Below, piece after piece: positions 20,583 through 29,677 of a stretch of 64,000 bases of DNA. The notes below the pieces were generated by a model. That model saw only the letters and a list, made by a program, of their open reading frames with translations. It did no database searches and was not told the origin of the DNA. Positions within the stretch are counted from its first letter, which is position 1, and every line of letters starts with the position of its first letter. The stretch covers positions 193,926-257,925 of the forward strand of contig LT598463.1 of the NCBI GenBank assembly GCA_900074745.1, given 5' to 3'. This stretch comes from Lachancea mirantina (lineage: Eukaryota; Ascomycota; Saccharomycetes; Saccharomycetales; Saccharomycetaceae). Position numbers and translations under genes: made by a program.

Positions 20583-21770
20583 ATGGCGTCGTACATGTAT
20601 TACAACCAGCCGTACCACGGCCACACGCAGTCCATGGGCAATTTTGCTCCTTTCTCTGTTGGCTATGGGTACTATGGCGTTCCACAGCAGGTTGCAGCAC
20701 CTGCTGCTGCGGCTGTGGGTCCGACAGGACAACAACCTTATTTGGGACATCACCGTTCTGCCAGCTACAATGTGGTGCTCCCACCTCCAGGGATGAGCTA
20801 CATGAATGCTGGTGGATACGCGCAGCCTGCGCACATGGCTCCACCTGTGCTAATGCCTAGTCAGGCCCCACCGGCGGAAGCTAAAGTTAACGGCGGAGTT
20901 CGCGAAGTTCTAGACTACGATTTGGCCTTGATGTCCGAATACGTGGTCAAAAACGCGTTTTTGATCTTTGACAGTGACGAAGCCTTCAACCAGGAGTCTG
21001 GAAGCGTATCTGACGTTTTCACAAAGGGCGTTAACTCTGTGTTGAACGCTACAAGATTGCCATCTGTAACGGTGTTTTTGGCCCTGGATTTACTTCGCAA
21101 ATATTTGGTGAAATTGCCAAACGGTACTGAAAGCGCCGGTGGTGATGCCGTGAACGTGATTTATCAAACTTTGATGATCGCGTTCGTGCTTGCAAACAAA
21201 TTCAACGACGACAAAACTTTCACCAACAAATCCTGGTCTCAAGCTACAGGAATGGAAATTGCCACTATCAACGAATTCGAAAGAGAATGGCTTGCTGTCT
21301 TTGAATGGAGACTGTTTGACGACAAATTCGTCTTATATTCGGAATATTCCCAATCATTCGAACATTTCTGTCGTGGCAGAATGTCGCCACTACAGGCATA
21401 CACTCTTCCTTCTCCTACTAGGGGACAAGGATTCTCCGCCACTCCATCGTCTCACTCCCAGAGTTTTTACGGATTCCAAACTCCGCTACAATCTTCTTCT
21501 ATGGTCTACTCTTCGCCTTGTTACACTGACGAGAGAAGCAACACTAGCAATTTTTTCCCACCAGCTAGTTTTGCCTCACCGTTGTCGAACGGAAGTCCAA
21601 TGACCAAGCATGGCATTAACGGCTACGGCTACAATTATTACAGCAATGCATTTCCAGGCATGGCTCCAGCACCGGCACCGATTGCTTCGGGAACTTTTTG
21701 GAATACGCCCGCAGATGACTTCAAGAGAAACGTCGTTTCAAGCAATGTTCACTGCTGTCTTTCCAATTAG
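20583..21770 (+). CDS. CLG1: Pho85-type cyclin-like protein Clg1
   Basis: A 395-residue cyclin-box protein of the Pcl2/Pho80-like class; in S. cerevisiae Clg1 binds the kinase Pho85 and affects longevity and autophagy. An N-terminal Tyr/Gly/Pro/Ala-rich region (about residues 1-105, with MYYNQPYHGH and VGYGYYGVPQQ) precedes a cyclin core at about 115-265. The core shows TRLPSVTVFLALDLLRKYLVKL, ANKFNDDKTFTNKSWSQATGM and EFEREWLAVFEWRLF, the usual Pho85-cyclin pattern. The tail is Ser/Pro/Tyr rich. The length compares with 452 in S. cerevisiae. The ATG at 20583 is the first in a very long ATG-free stretch. It follows KIP3 as in YGL215W. Confidence 0.93.
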   Translation: MASYMYYNQPYHGHTQSMGNFAPFSVGYGYYGVPQQVAAPAAAAVGPTGQQPYLGHHRSASYNVVLPPPGMSYMNAGGYAQPAHMAPPVLMPSQAPPAEAKVNGGVREVLDYDLALMSEYVVKNAFLIFDSDEAFNQESGSVSDVFTKGVNSVLNATRLPSVTVFLALDLLRKYLVKLPNGTESAGGDAVNVIYQTLMIAFVLANKFNDDKTFTNKSWSQATGMEIATINEFEREWLAVFEWRLFDDKFVLYSEYSQSFEHFCRGRMSPLQAYTLPSPTRGQGFSATPSSHSQSFYGFQTPLQSSSMVYSSPCYTDERSNTSNFFPPASFASPLSNGSPMTKHGINGYGYNYYSNAFPGMAPAPAPIASGTFWNTPADDFKRNVVSSNVHCCLSN

Positions 21771-22253
21771 CAAAAATAAGATGCTATCAACGACGGCGAT
21801 CAAGTTCCATTTCTTCCCACGTGTTGCCGTCGTATCCTAAGGGTAGGTAACCCACCAAAAAAGACAAACAAAAAAAATAGAAAAACCTCTCTCAAATATT
21901 CGAAAAAAATATTGAATGATTCACAAATGGTGTTTCTGATTTTATTTTCCACGTTCTGGGTGTTGTGTTGATTTTATGCTCTTTTCCAATTTTCCTTATT
22001 TGTTTCGAGTGATTCTTTTCTGAAAGCACGATTGACTTCGACACTTATGAGCGTTTTCTTTGAAATTTTATTAACTGTTGGAAGCTTGGGATCTCTTAGC
22101 TGAGCTCAGTTTCAAGCTCGAACAACACACTTTCTCTGTATGCAATACATCAACCAAGCTTTTTTTTAATCTCTGTAAGGTCAAATAGTTCTTTACTGAT
22201 AAATCTTGCTACGTTTTTTATTGCTAATGATCAGGAGTATTAGGTTTAAAGAG
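21771..22253. other. CLG1-SKI8 convergent intergenic region
   Basis: A 483-bp AT-rich gap between two facing 3' ends. It contains A and T runs typical of polyadenylation regions and one CACGTG at about 21820. I see no gene. Confidence 0.5.
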
Positions 22254-23490
22254 TTATATACCGCCAGCTTCTCTATACCAGCGGATACTTCTATCCAGGC
22301 AAATGCAGCAAAGACCCTCATTTGTATCGCTTCCCGTACCACCACGAACGCCCTTTTCTACGAAAGAAACGCCAAACACGGGTGGGTTTTTAAGCGAATC
22401 GCCAAATTCGTCTTCCAGTAAAATGTCTTCTTCGATTTCAATATCACCTGCACTTAAACTCAAGGTCGATAAACGCTCTCGCATCTTAACATCCCATACC
22501 CGCACTTTACTGTCATATCCGCATGTAGCCAAAAATTCGCCCGTTGAATTGAAGCTTACAGCAAATACCCAACCGTTATGGGCAAAACTTCCTATGCTGG
22601 CTTGTGAACTGTGAGTTGGTACAGTTAGATTACCGATTCGTTCTCCGTATTCTGTTTCATAAAGCGTAACACAACCGTAAGACCCAGAATCGTTAGCCAC
22701 CGCAAGCAACTCGCCCATGGGCGAAAATTTGACGTCCCGGACCGTTCTTCCGCTTTCTTCTGTCCCACGAATCCCAAAGCCCTCAAAATTGTAAACGGGT
22801 CTCAAAGTATCCGCCTGAGAGACTATAACACTGCCATTTTCAAACCCCGTTGCGATCAAACCTTTTGGCGACATGTCGCACGACGTAGCGAAGTTAGCTA
22901 CCGGTGCGGTAATCTCGCCATGCAAAATCAGCTGGAGACGTGAATCAGCGTCCTCGGTATGCGAGACGGTAAGATTCCACACTCTTGTAGAACCTTTGAC
23001 ATCTGTAGCCAATAGTTTATGCGGAATTTCACTGTCGCTGCTCTTGAACCATTTTACGCACCAGTAAGATTTCTGCTTGTCACTAGAGGAAAACAAGTCC
23101 ACCTGTTCTACAGCCAATTGCTTCATGTTCACCGAGTAAATCACTAACTCACCAGAAAATGTCACACAGGCCACCAAATCCAATTCAACCCCACCGTGTT
23201 CCACGCTATGAAACGCATCGACGTGATGGACACCAGTCCTATGCACAAACTTCGAAATGACGTTATTTTTGGGCAAGTCGCCCTCCAGCAATCTGTTCTT
23301 CCACAGTTTAATCCATCCATCACCTGAACAAGTCACTGTGTAAGGTGTAGAGATCGATAATCCGAATATATCAGCTTCATGAGCTCTTCCGACATTAGTT
23401 GTCGAAATAAACAGTTTCGACTGCTCCAAGAAGCGCCGTTAGTGAATTGAATCGTGTGAAACATATAGCAGTTTTTGGGTATCATACCAT
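22254..23490 (-). CDS. SKI8: Ski complex WD-repeat subunit Ski8, with inferred ATG-only first exon
   Basis: WD40 scaffold of the cytoplasmic Ski complex that feeds mRNA to the exosome; Ski8 also partners Spo11 in meiotic break formation. Exon 2 (22254-23420) codes 388 residues and ends CLDRSIRWYREAGG, almost identical to S. cerevisiae Ski8. The reading frame has no ATG before about residue 99 and meets an in-frame stop nine codons above the conserved start. An ATG at 23488-23490 followed directly by GTATGA, a CACTAAC branch site at 23438-23444 and a CAG acceptor at 23421-23423 splices to MSKLFISTTN, matching S. cerevisiae MSKVFIATAN. The product would be 389 residues (S. cerevisiae 397). It is divergent from VAM7 (159 bp). 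Confidence 0.93.
23421..23487 (-). other. SKI8 intron (67 nt), inferred
   Basis: 5' site GTATGA directly after the ATG, branch site TCACTAAC with the reactive A at 23439, and 3' site CAG ending at 23421, so branch to acceptor is 18 nt. It is required for a start codon in the conserved frame. To my knowledge S. cerevisiae SKI8 has no intron. Confidence 0.82.
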
Positions 23491-23649
23491 TATTAATTGG
23501 CGACTTTTCTGTCTTATGTATCGAAGTTAGAATATCAAGTTATAACATATTTGAAATTTCAAAATATCAGGAAACCGAAATTCCCATAAAAATGGTCAAC
23601 TTCCAATCACATCGAATCGCCCTAAAACCAAGGCACTGATGGCGTATCA

Positions 23650-24669
23650 ATGAGTGGAAACGATCTCCGTGTTCATGTGGGAGTACTTATTGATGACGTT
23701 CAAGTGGTAAAGGGCGCGTTTGCTTTGTACCGTGTGGATTTAAAGGTATCAAAAGGTGACAATTACAGTCACGATTATCATGTATTTCGACGGTTTTCGG
23801 AGTTTTGGAAACTGAAAAAGGATTTAGAGCACGACGTAAACTCAGAATTGCCGTATGAGTTGTCTTCGCAGCGATATACGATATGGGGGAGGTCAGTTAG
23901 ATCGTGCGATCCGGATGTTATTGAAGAACGGAAGAAGGAGCTAACGAGTTTCTTACACGACATGCTGAACGATTCGTTTGATACCAGATGGAAAAGATCG
24001 CCGTACGTGTGTCAATTTTTGCAATTACCGAGCGATTGGTATACGATTCCGTCGCGACGGAAACTAACTGCAACTGATCAGAATGAAACCTTGACAGAAG
24101 AAGAACTTCGAAACGCAGAGAAATGGCTTGAAGAGTTCCGAAATTGTAAGCGTATCATGGAAGAAAATCGTAAATCGTCCCGTGGGAGTCGATCTTTGGC
24201 GCAGTTGCGATTAAGGCTAAGCAACTTGGAAAACGGGCTTGTATTTTTGCGCGATAACAAAGTGGTTGGGGTGGGAGAAATTCAGCGACGTGAGAATTTG
24301 TTGAAAGTGTTGAAATCTGATCTTAATAGTAGTTTTAGTGGAACTGCAGAGGACAGAGGGCTGGATAGTTCATTTTTAGTATCTCAAAAGCCCGGTGCAG
24401 GTCGCAGGATCGGCGAAACTGACACTACAATGACGAGGAATAATCAACAACTCTTGCAACTTCACAAGGACACCATGAAGGACCAAGACGAAGAACTTGA
24501 AAAATTGCGTGGTGTAATAAAGAATCAAAAGAACTTGTCACTGGCCATGAACCAGGAATTGGCCACGCAGAATGAACTGCTGGATATGATGAGTGAAGAC
24601 GTCGAACAAACTGCGATTAAACTTCGCATGGCTAATCGCAGTGCCAAAAGATTTAATGAGAGGTCATGA
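23650..24669 (+). CDS. VAM7: Vacuolar Qc-SNARE Vam7
   Basis: Soluble SNARE of the vacuolar fusion machinery. An N-terminal PX domain (about residues 5-125, with RRFSEFWKLKKDLE and an RSPYVCQFLQLP segment) binds PI3P and the HOPS complex. The C-terminal SNARE coil runs over about the last 65 residues (KDQDEELEKLRGVIKNQ, then MNQELATQNELLDMM), with a Gln in the predicted central layer. There is no transmembrane segment, as expected for Vam7. The protein is 339 residues (S. cerevisiae 316). The first ATG is used. Divergent from SKI8 and followed by NCS6, it reproduces YGL211-213. Confidence 0.96.
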   Translation: MSGNDLRVHVGVLIDDVQVVKGAFALYRVDLKVSKGDNYSHDYHVFRRFSEFWKLKKDLEHDVNSELPYELSSQRYTIWGRSVRSCDPDVIEERKKELTSFLHDMLNDSFDTRWKRSPYVCQFLQLPSDWYTIPSRRKLTATDQNETLTEEELRNAEKWLEEFRNCKRIMEENRKSSRGSRSLAQLRLRLSNLENGLVFLRDNKVVGVGEIQRRENLLKVLKSDLNSSFSGTAEDRGLDSSFLVSQKPGAGRRIGETDTTMTRNNQQLLQLHKDTMKDQDEELEKLRGVIKNQKNLSLAMNQELATQNELLDMMSEDVEQTAIKLRMANRSAKRFNERS

Positions 24670-25131
24670 AACCGAGAACTGTCAACTACAACGAGGGCTT
24701 TTTGCTCTGTCAGTCGCACTCATCATTGTCGAGCCACATATTTTAAACTCACAAAAGAATATACCAGGAACTCTGCAAATTCTATCCAAATTGCCAGAGT
24801 GGCATGAATGTGTCAAATCTGAAAAGACACATTCGATTATCGAGAGACGAATGGCGTCATTTAAATAGCGTTGGTATTCAATCAAAAACTGAAATTTCAA
24901 AAGGTGCTTTTGGTCCAGGATGCCAAATTTTGATCACCACTACGGGGCGATTTCGGAGTCAGTTGGCAAATACTTAGCAGGATTTTTCAAGCTTTCGCTC
25001 AGCCATTTAGGTCTCTCTATCTAAGTATCTCTATAATGAAAAAGTTCTTTAAGATTAAGCTCATCACTGGCTCATCGCACCTCTGTCAATCCAAAAAAAC
25101 TTCCATAAAAGGGCCCGCTTACAGTCCTGAG
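24670..25131. other. VAM7-NCS6 intergenic region
   Basis: A 462-bp gap holding the NCS6 promoter. The NCS6 frame extends upstream to an ATG at 25036, within this gap, giving a possible basic N-terminal extension. No other gene is seen. Confidence 0.5.
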
Positions 25132-26265
25132 ATGTCCTTCAAACCGCCATCAGATACGAAGAAACCAAAGAATGTCAAAGTTTCGCAACTTTGCGAACTA
25201 TGTCATTCGAGGAAAGCTTTAATCAAAAGGCCCAAGAATATGCAGAAAATTTGCAAATTATGCTTCTTCCATGTTTTCGAGACGGAGATACACAACACTA
25301 TCGTCTCCAACTCGCTGTTTGCCGTTGGAGAAAAGGTTGCCGTGGGCGCCTCTGGTGGAAAAGATTCGACGGTTTTAGCATATGTGTTAAAGCTTCTTAA
25401 TGAACGTTACCATTATGGAATCGATATCGTGTTACTCAGTATTGACGAAGGTATTGTAGGTTACCGTGATGACTCGCTTGCGACTGTCAAGCGGAACAAA
25501 GAACAATATCAGCTTCCGTTAGAAATCGTCTCGTATCGTGAATTGTACGATTGGACCATGGATGAGATTGTCGCCTGCGCAGGTGTCAGAAACAGCTGCA
25601 CTTATTGCGGAGTGTTCAGACGTCAGGCTCTGGATCGTGGCGCAGCGAAACTGGGTATTAAACATGTTGTTACGGGCCATAACGCTGATGATATGGCCGA
25701 AACTGTACTGATGAACATTCTTCGAGGCGACGTAGCACGTCTTGAAAAATCGACTTCCATTATCACGCAAAGTGCAGGATCCCCGGTGAAAAGATCGAAA
25801 CCTTTCAAGTTTTCGTACCAAAAGGAAATTGTATTGTACGCGCATTACAAGAAATTGGACTATTTTTCCACAGAGTGTACCTACGCACCGGAAGCATTTC
25901 GCGGCACTGCCAGAGAGCTTATGAAAAATCTTGAAGCCGTGAGACCCAGTTGCATCATTGATATCATACAGAGCGGTGAAATGCTTCGTTTAAAACCTAA
26001 AAAGGTCAAAAAAGCTCCACCTGCACAGGCCGCAGATGCCGTTGAAGTACGAAGCGACGGGTCTGTCTTGCTCAATCGGCACAGCGGTTTCATAGACGGC
26101 AATAGATGCGAAAGATGTGGCTACTTGTCAAGCAACAAAATTTGTAAAGCTTGCATGTTGCTAGAGGGGCTACAACAAAACAGGGCGAAAATCCTACTGG
26201 ACACCGACTCATCAATAGCGGGAGCGGCAAAGCTCACTAGAACATTAGAGAAACTGACCTTCTGA
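25132..26265 (+). CDS. NCS6: Cytosolic tRNA 2-thiolation protein Ncs6 (Tuc1/CTU1)
   Basis: Catalytic subunit of the Ncs2-Ncs6 complex that places sulfur on U34 of tRNA Lys(UUU), Glu(UUC) and Gln(UUG), using Urm1 as sulfur carrier. The ATPase PP-loop SGGKDS is at residues 74-79. N-terminal zinc-type cysteines are CELC and CKLC. The CTYCGVFRR block, the [14 protein letters not shown] block and the [17 protein letters not shown] block are conserved. The C-terminus carries the zinc pairs CERC and CKAC. Starting at 25132 gives 377 residues (S. cerevisiae 359). An in-frame ATG at 25036 would add 32 basic residues. It follows VAM7 as in YGL211W. Confidence 0.96.
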   Translation: MSFKPPSDTKKPKNVKVSQLCELCHSRKALIKRPKNMQKICKLCFFHVFETEIHNTIVSNSLFAVGEKVAVGASGGKDSTVLAYVLKLLNERYHYGIDIVLLSIDEGIVGYRDDSLATVKRNKEQYQLPLEIVSYRELYDWTMDEIVACAGVRNSCTYCGVFRRQALDRGAAKLGIKHVVTGHNADDMAETVLMNILRGDVARLEKSTSIITQSAGSPVKRSKPFKFSYQKEIVLYAHYKKLDYFSTECTYAPEAFRGTARELMKNLEAVRPSCIIDIIQSGEMLRLKPKKVKKAPPAQAADAVEVRSDGSVLLNRHSGFIDGNRCERCGYLSSNKICKACMLLEGLQQNRAKILLDTDSSIAGAAKLTRTLEKLTF

Positions 26266-26484
26266 TCTGATCGAACATGCTTATGTGAATAAGCTTTCTA
26301 GTTTGTAGTTCGCCATGATGATCACGTGAGTTCGAGACTTGAGTTTTAATTACTGGGGTCCCATCTCATCATGATCTTCATTAAGAACAGGGTAGGTGGC
26401 TCATTTTAAACAAGATTCCGTCTAGGCCAGTTGGCGACTATTTCGCTGAGAGGTACTTTTTGGGGAAGGCAAAAAGTGGGGGAT

Positions 26485-29025
26485 ATGCTTTCTCTTATAA
26501 AGTCCCATAAACGATCAAGTTCTCTCGATAGCAGTCCCAAGAAACCGGCTTTCAGAGAAAGAAAAGGATCGGCCGATGGATGTTCACCGGGACACCAGAT
26601 GGCGTCTCCACAAGGTTTTAGTGACTATGAAATAACACGATCATCTCCAAGTTTCGAGTCGCTTCACAAGCTGACAAACAAGAACAAGTTTTTTGGAGCA
26701 CGACTTTTCAAGAAAACTGGCGATATGCCACATCCGCAGGCGACGCCTTGGACAGCTCCTAATACACCCGTGAATGGAGGCTTCAAGCACTTTTCATCGC
26801 CTGAGGGATATTCGGTTAGTAGTTTTGAAAGAGGAAGTCATAGGTCCCGTGCAGGGCGCGATATGGACGAGCGTCCCACTACGGTCAAAGGGACTCGTAC
26901 TCACGAATGGGGCGTTAACTGCGAAGAACAGACACCTGTGATTTTGCTGAATCGAACTTCTTTTTCGTCAGAACATCATTCAGATGGAGTAGGCGCGTCT
27001 GGATCTGTGCGACAAAATGCTCAGAGAGCGTCGATATCGTCTGTGACTTCAAGCACTGTTGATAGCGAATTTCAGAGCGATACGAATTCGCAACAAATTT
27101 CTGCTTCAAGAAGTCAATTGGACGTGAGTCGCGATTCGTCTGACGCTCGTCTGAAGCATCCTTATCATTTATTGAATTCGAGCACCGTAAAGAATCGAAA
27201 TAGGCTTGCGCGAATCCACTCAAATGAGGATATTCTGACGCTAAGCAAAGAGTCGGAAGTTCCTTATCAAGTTTTCCAGTCAAAATTCGATCCTCTGGGT
27301 CGTATTGAAGCCAGTCCCGTAAGCTCTGCCAGTCGTTCCACGCATGAGGGCGAAAGTTCTATACAGAATAAGGATCTAGGCTTAGGAATATCAACCTCGA
27401 GGCAAAATTTGAGCGCTTTTGGACGGGACGAAAGCTACTCTAATCCTTCGAAGACTGAGTTTTCTCTTAAGGATAGATCTTTTGAAGAAGGCGACGAGGC
27501 CTTCTTGGGAAATGGAAAGAAATCTGAAGAAAAAGGCCAAACGTCCTCGGAAAGTTCTGACGATAACTATCTCTCAGACAGCTCATCCAAATTTTCATTC
27601 GAGCTTGGTGGTTTTGGTGGTCGCACATCTTCGGTTAAATATTATTCGGAATTGAAGCCAAAAAACATCTACATCGACGATGTCTATGAAGACGATGACT
27701 TCGATGAAGACATGAACTATATTGACGATCAGGACCTTTTATCAATGGAAGGTGATATACCAGAAGGAAAATATGGGTTTGATGAGCTGGATTCTGATTC
27801 TGGGGATAATGAGGCCAACACAGGTTACAGTGATATGGTGAACCTTACGGACGAGGGGGAAGATATTAGATCAAGCAGCAATTCCATAGATCGAGGAGGC
27901 GAAAGCTCTTTTAGTCAAGAGGGTGATGATATCTCGGCTAAAAATAGCACTTCAAGCCTTGACGACATTGGTCGCGTGGAAATTGCACCTCAGCTTTCAA
28001 TTCAACCACAGAATAGTACAAAATGCATAAACCATATTCCAGCCCTTAGTCAAAATGCAGGTAGAATAAAAAAACTAGGAGGTTATGGCGATATATTTGA
28101 CTTGACCGATGGCGACGACAATGTTGACGAACAGCAGTCATACGACGGCGATCTGAAAGGGGACGATGAATCTGTTGAGTATAACGGGGGTAACTCGAAT
28201 TGTGAGTTCACTTCGAGTGGAAGACCGGACATGCGTGCTTCAAAGTCTTTTCCTGGCCAAACCGAACTCTCCGCGACAGGTAACAAGATCAAAGAATTGT
28301 GTGGAAATTCAAGTCCCTCGACGTTACGAACGCCAGAAAATAGTTACTTGCAATCGCCGATAAATTTTAGTCCTTCGAGAACGCCATTACGCGGAGAAGG
28401 CTCTTCTTCGAGACCTTTTTCAAGGTGGGGCTCTTTGAAATATCATGACTTAGATTCAAATCTAGACTCCGACGTTCCGGGTGTGACAAGTACGCTGTAC
28501 TACATCGATGAAAGCGAAGAAGATAATTTCAAATCAAAAGCACATATCGACGATAATTATTTGGATGAGGTTAATTACGTGCCAGAAGACTTTACATTTC
28601 CGGATGATGACGATACCGTCTTTTCAACAGCCAAATCTCCGGATGCAATCCTACGCATGGGAGCTTACAGAAGAACCCACAGTTTTTCGGAGCGACCCTC
28701 ACCTGCAGCTAAAGAAAGGAAACCTTATCAAAACAAACTTGAACTGAAGAACAAGACGGTCACATTTTTCAATAGTCAATTATCGCGTTCAGTATCTGAT
28801 TCAGCAGCCCTCTTGAAATCTCCAGAACGAATTTATCATGTTAGGGAAGAATTTGATGCAGCAGGAGATACGAATACGCTACTCGGAGATGTAACCAATA
28901 ATCCGGTAACCCCTTCAAATTCGTTTAGTCGACCAAGTCCAGGTTTCCATCAAAGCGTTTCATTGAGCCCAATTCAAGAAGGCGCATCCTCCGTTGACGG
29001 ATCTCCACGATTAAAAGGGCCTTGA
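26485..29025 (+). CDS. ZRG8: Zrg8-like protein, disordered
   Basis: An 846-residue, Ser/Asp/Asn-rich protein without recognised catalytic domain. The N-terminus MLSLIKSHKRSSSLDSSPKK, the block FESLHKLTNKNKFFGARLFKK, and VKGTRTHEWG followed by PVILLN closely parallel S. cerevisiae Zrg8 (FESFHRLANK, IKGTITHSWG, VIILN). Zrg8 localises to the bud and interacts with the RAM pathway protein Ssd1. Acidic runs (VYEDDDFDEDMNYIDD and DSGDNEANTG) occupy the middle. The ATG at 26485 gives the Zrg8-like start; the frame is open further up only from a TTG. Convergent with FIR1, exactly as YER032W and YER033C. Confidence 0.86.
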   Translation: MLSLIKSHKRSSSLDSSPKKPAFRERKGSADGCSPGHQMASPQGFSDYEITRSSPSFESLHKLTNKNKFFGARLFKKTGDMPHPQATPWTAPNTPVNGGFKHFSSPEGYSVSSFERGSHRSRAGRDMDERPTTVKGTRTHEWGVNCEEQTPVILLNRTSFSSEHHSDGVGASGSVRQNAQRASISSVTSSTVDSEFQSDTNSQQISASRSQLDVSRDSSDARLKHPYHLLNSSTVKNRNRLARIHSNEDILTLSKESEVPYQVFQSKFDPLGRIEASPVSSASRSTHEGESSIQNKDLGLGISTSRQNLSAFGRDESYSNPSKTEFSLKDRSFEEGDEAFLGNGKKSEEKGQTSSESSDDNYLSDSSSKFSFELGGFGGRTSSVKYYSELKPKNIYIDDVYEDDDFDEDMNYIDDQDLLSMEGDIPEGKYGFDELDSDSGDNEANTGYSDMVNLTDEGEDIRSSSNSIDRGGESSFSQEGDDISAKNSTSSLDDIGRVEIAPQLSIQPQNSTKCINHIPALSQNAGRIKKLGGYGDIFDLTDGDDNVDEQQSYDGDLKGDDESVEYNGGNSNCEFTSSGRPDMRASKSFPGQTELSATGNKIKELCGNSSPSTLRTPENSYLQSPINFSPSRTPLRGEGSSSRPFSRWGSLKYHDLDSNLDSDVPGVTSTLYYIDESEEDNFKSKAHIDDNYLDEVNYVPEDFTFPDDDDTVFSTAKSPDAILRMGAYRRTHSFSERPSPAAKERKPYQNKLELKNKTVTFFNSQLSRSVSDSAALLKSPERIYHVREEFDAAGDTNTLLGDVTNNPVTPSNSFSRPSPGFHQSVSLSPIQEGASSVDGSPRLKGP

Positions 29026-29677
29026 ACATTGCGATTTCGAACCATGGTTTCTATTTTCTTCTCGAAGGGCTAGTTGTCGGTATTCATTAATCGAATTTCA
29101 GGTCGCTTTTAACAAGCTTCACGTTTTATACTCGTTCAATTTGCACCACATTTCGCAAATTTCTACTCTCTCCACGCTTAGAGAGCAAACTAAACACTGC
29201 ATGGAGGGACAGGACAGGCGCACAGACTGCAAAGTTGTTGTACTTCTTCTCGGACTGTAGTATCTCTAATATTCTTTTTCTTTTGGGATGAGAACAATTT
29301 CTAATCGTGCGGTTGCGTTCACTTTTCACAGTGCTCATCCACAGGCATCAACCAAGTCTTCTCTTTACTCCAAATGATAGTAACGGGCATTTTCAAATTT
29401 TATCTTGTACACATTTAAGCTCGTTTCGTGCTTTCATAAAAACTTCAGTTCGATTAATGCAATTTCCGACTTGTTCTATACATTATATTTAGAATGCCCA
29501 ATGCATGAAACTATCCTTCCATGAACGTGTCAAACGTGTACTTCTCACTACCCTGGTAGTCAAAATAATTTTGCTTAGCGGAAGGTTTCTGATCGATACC
29601 CCCATGCCCTTGATCAGAATTACGATGCTCAAATCTAAGTCTGTCCAACTTCGATGTATATTGTCCTTTGTCGGCTC
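29026..29677. other. ZRG8-FIR1 convergent intergenic region
   Basis: A 652-bp gap between facing 3' ends. Small ORFs here have no recognisable content. No tRNA or structured RNA was identified. Confidence 0.5.
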
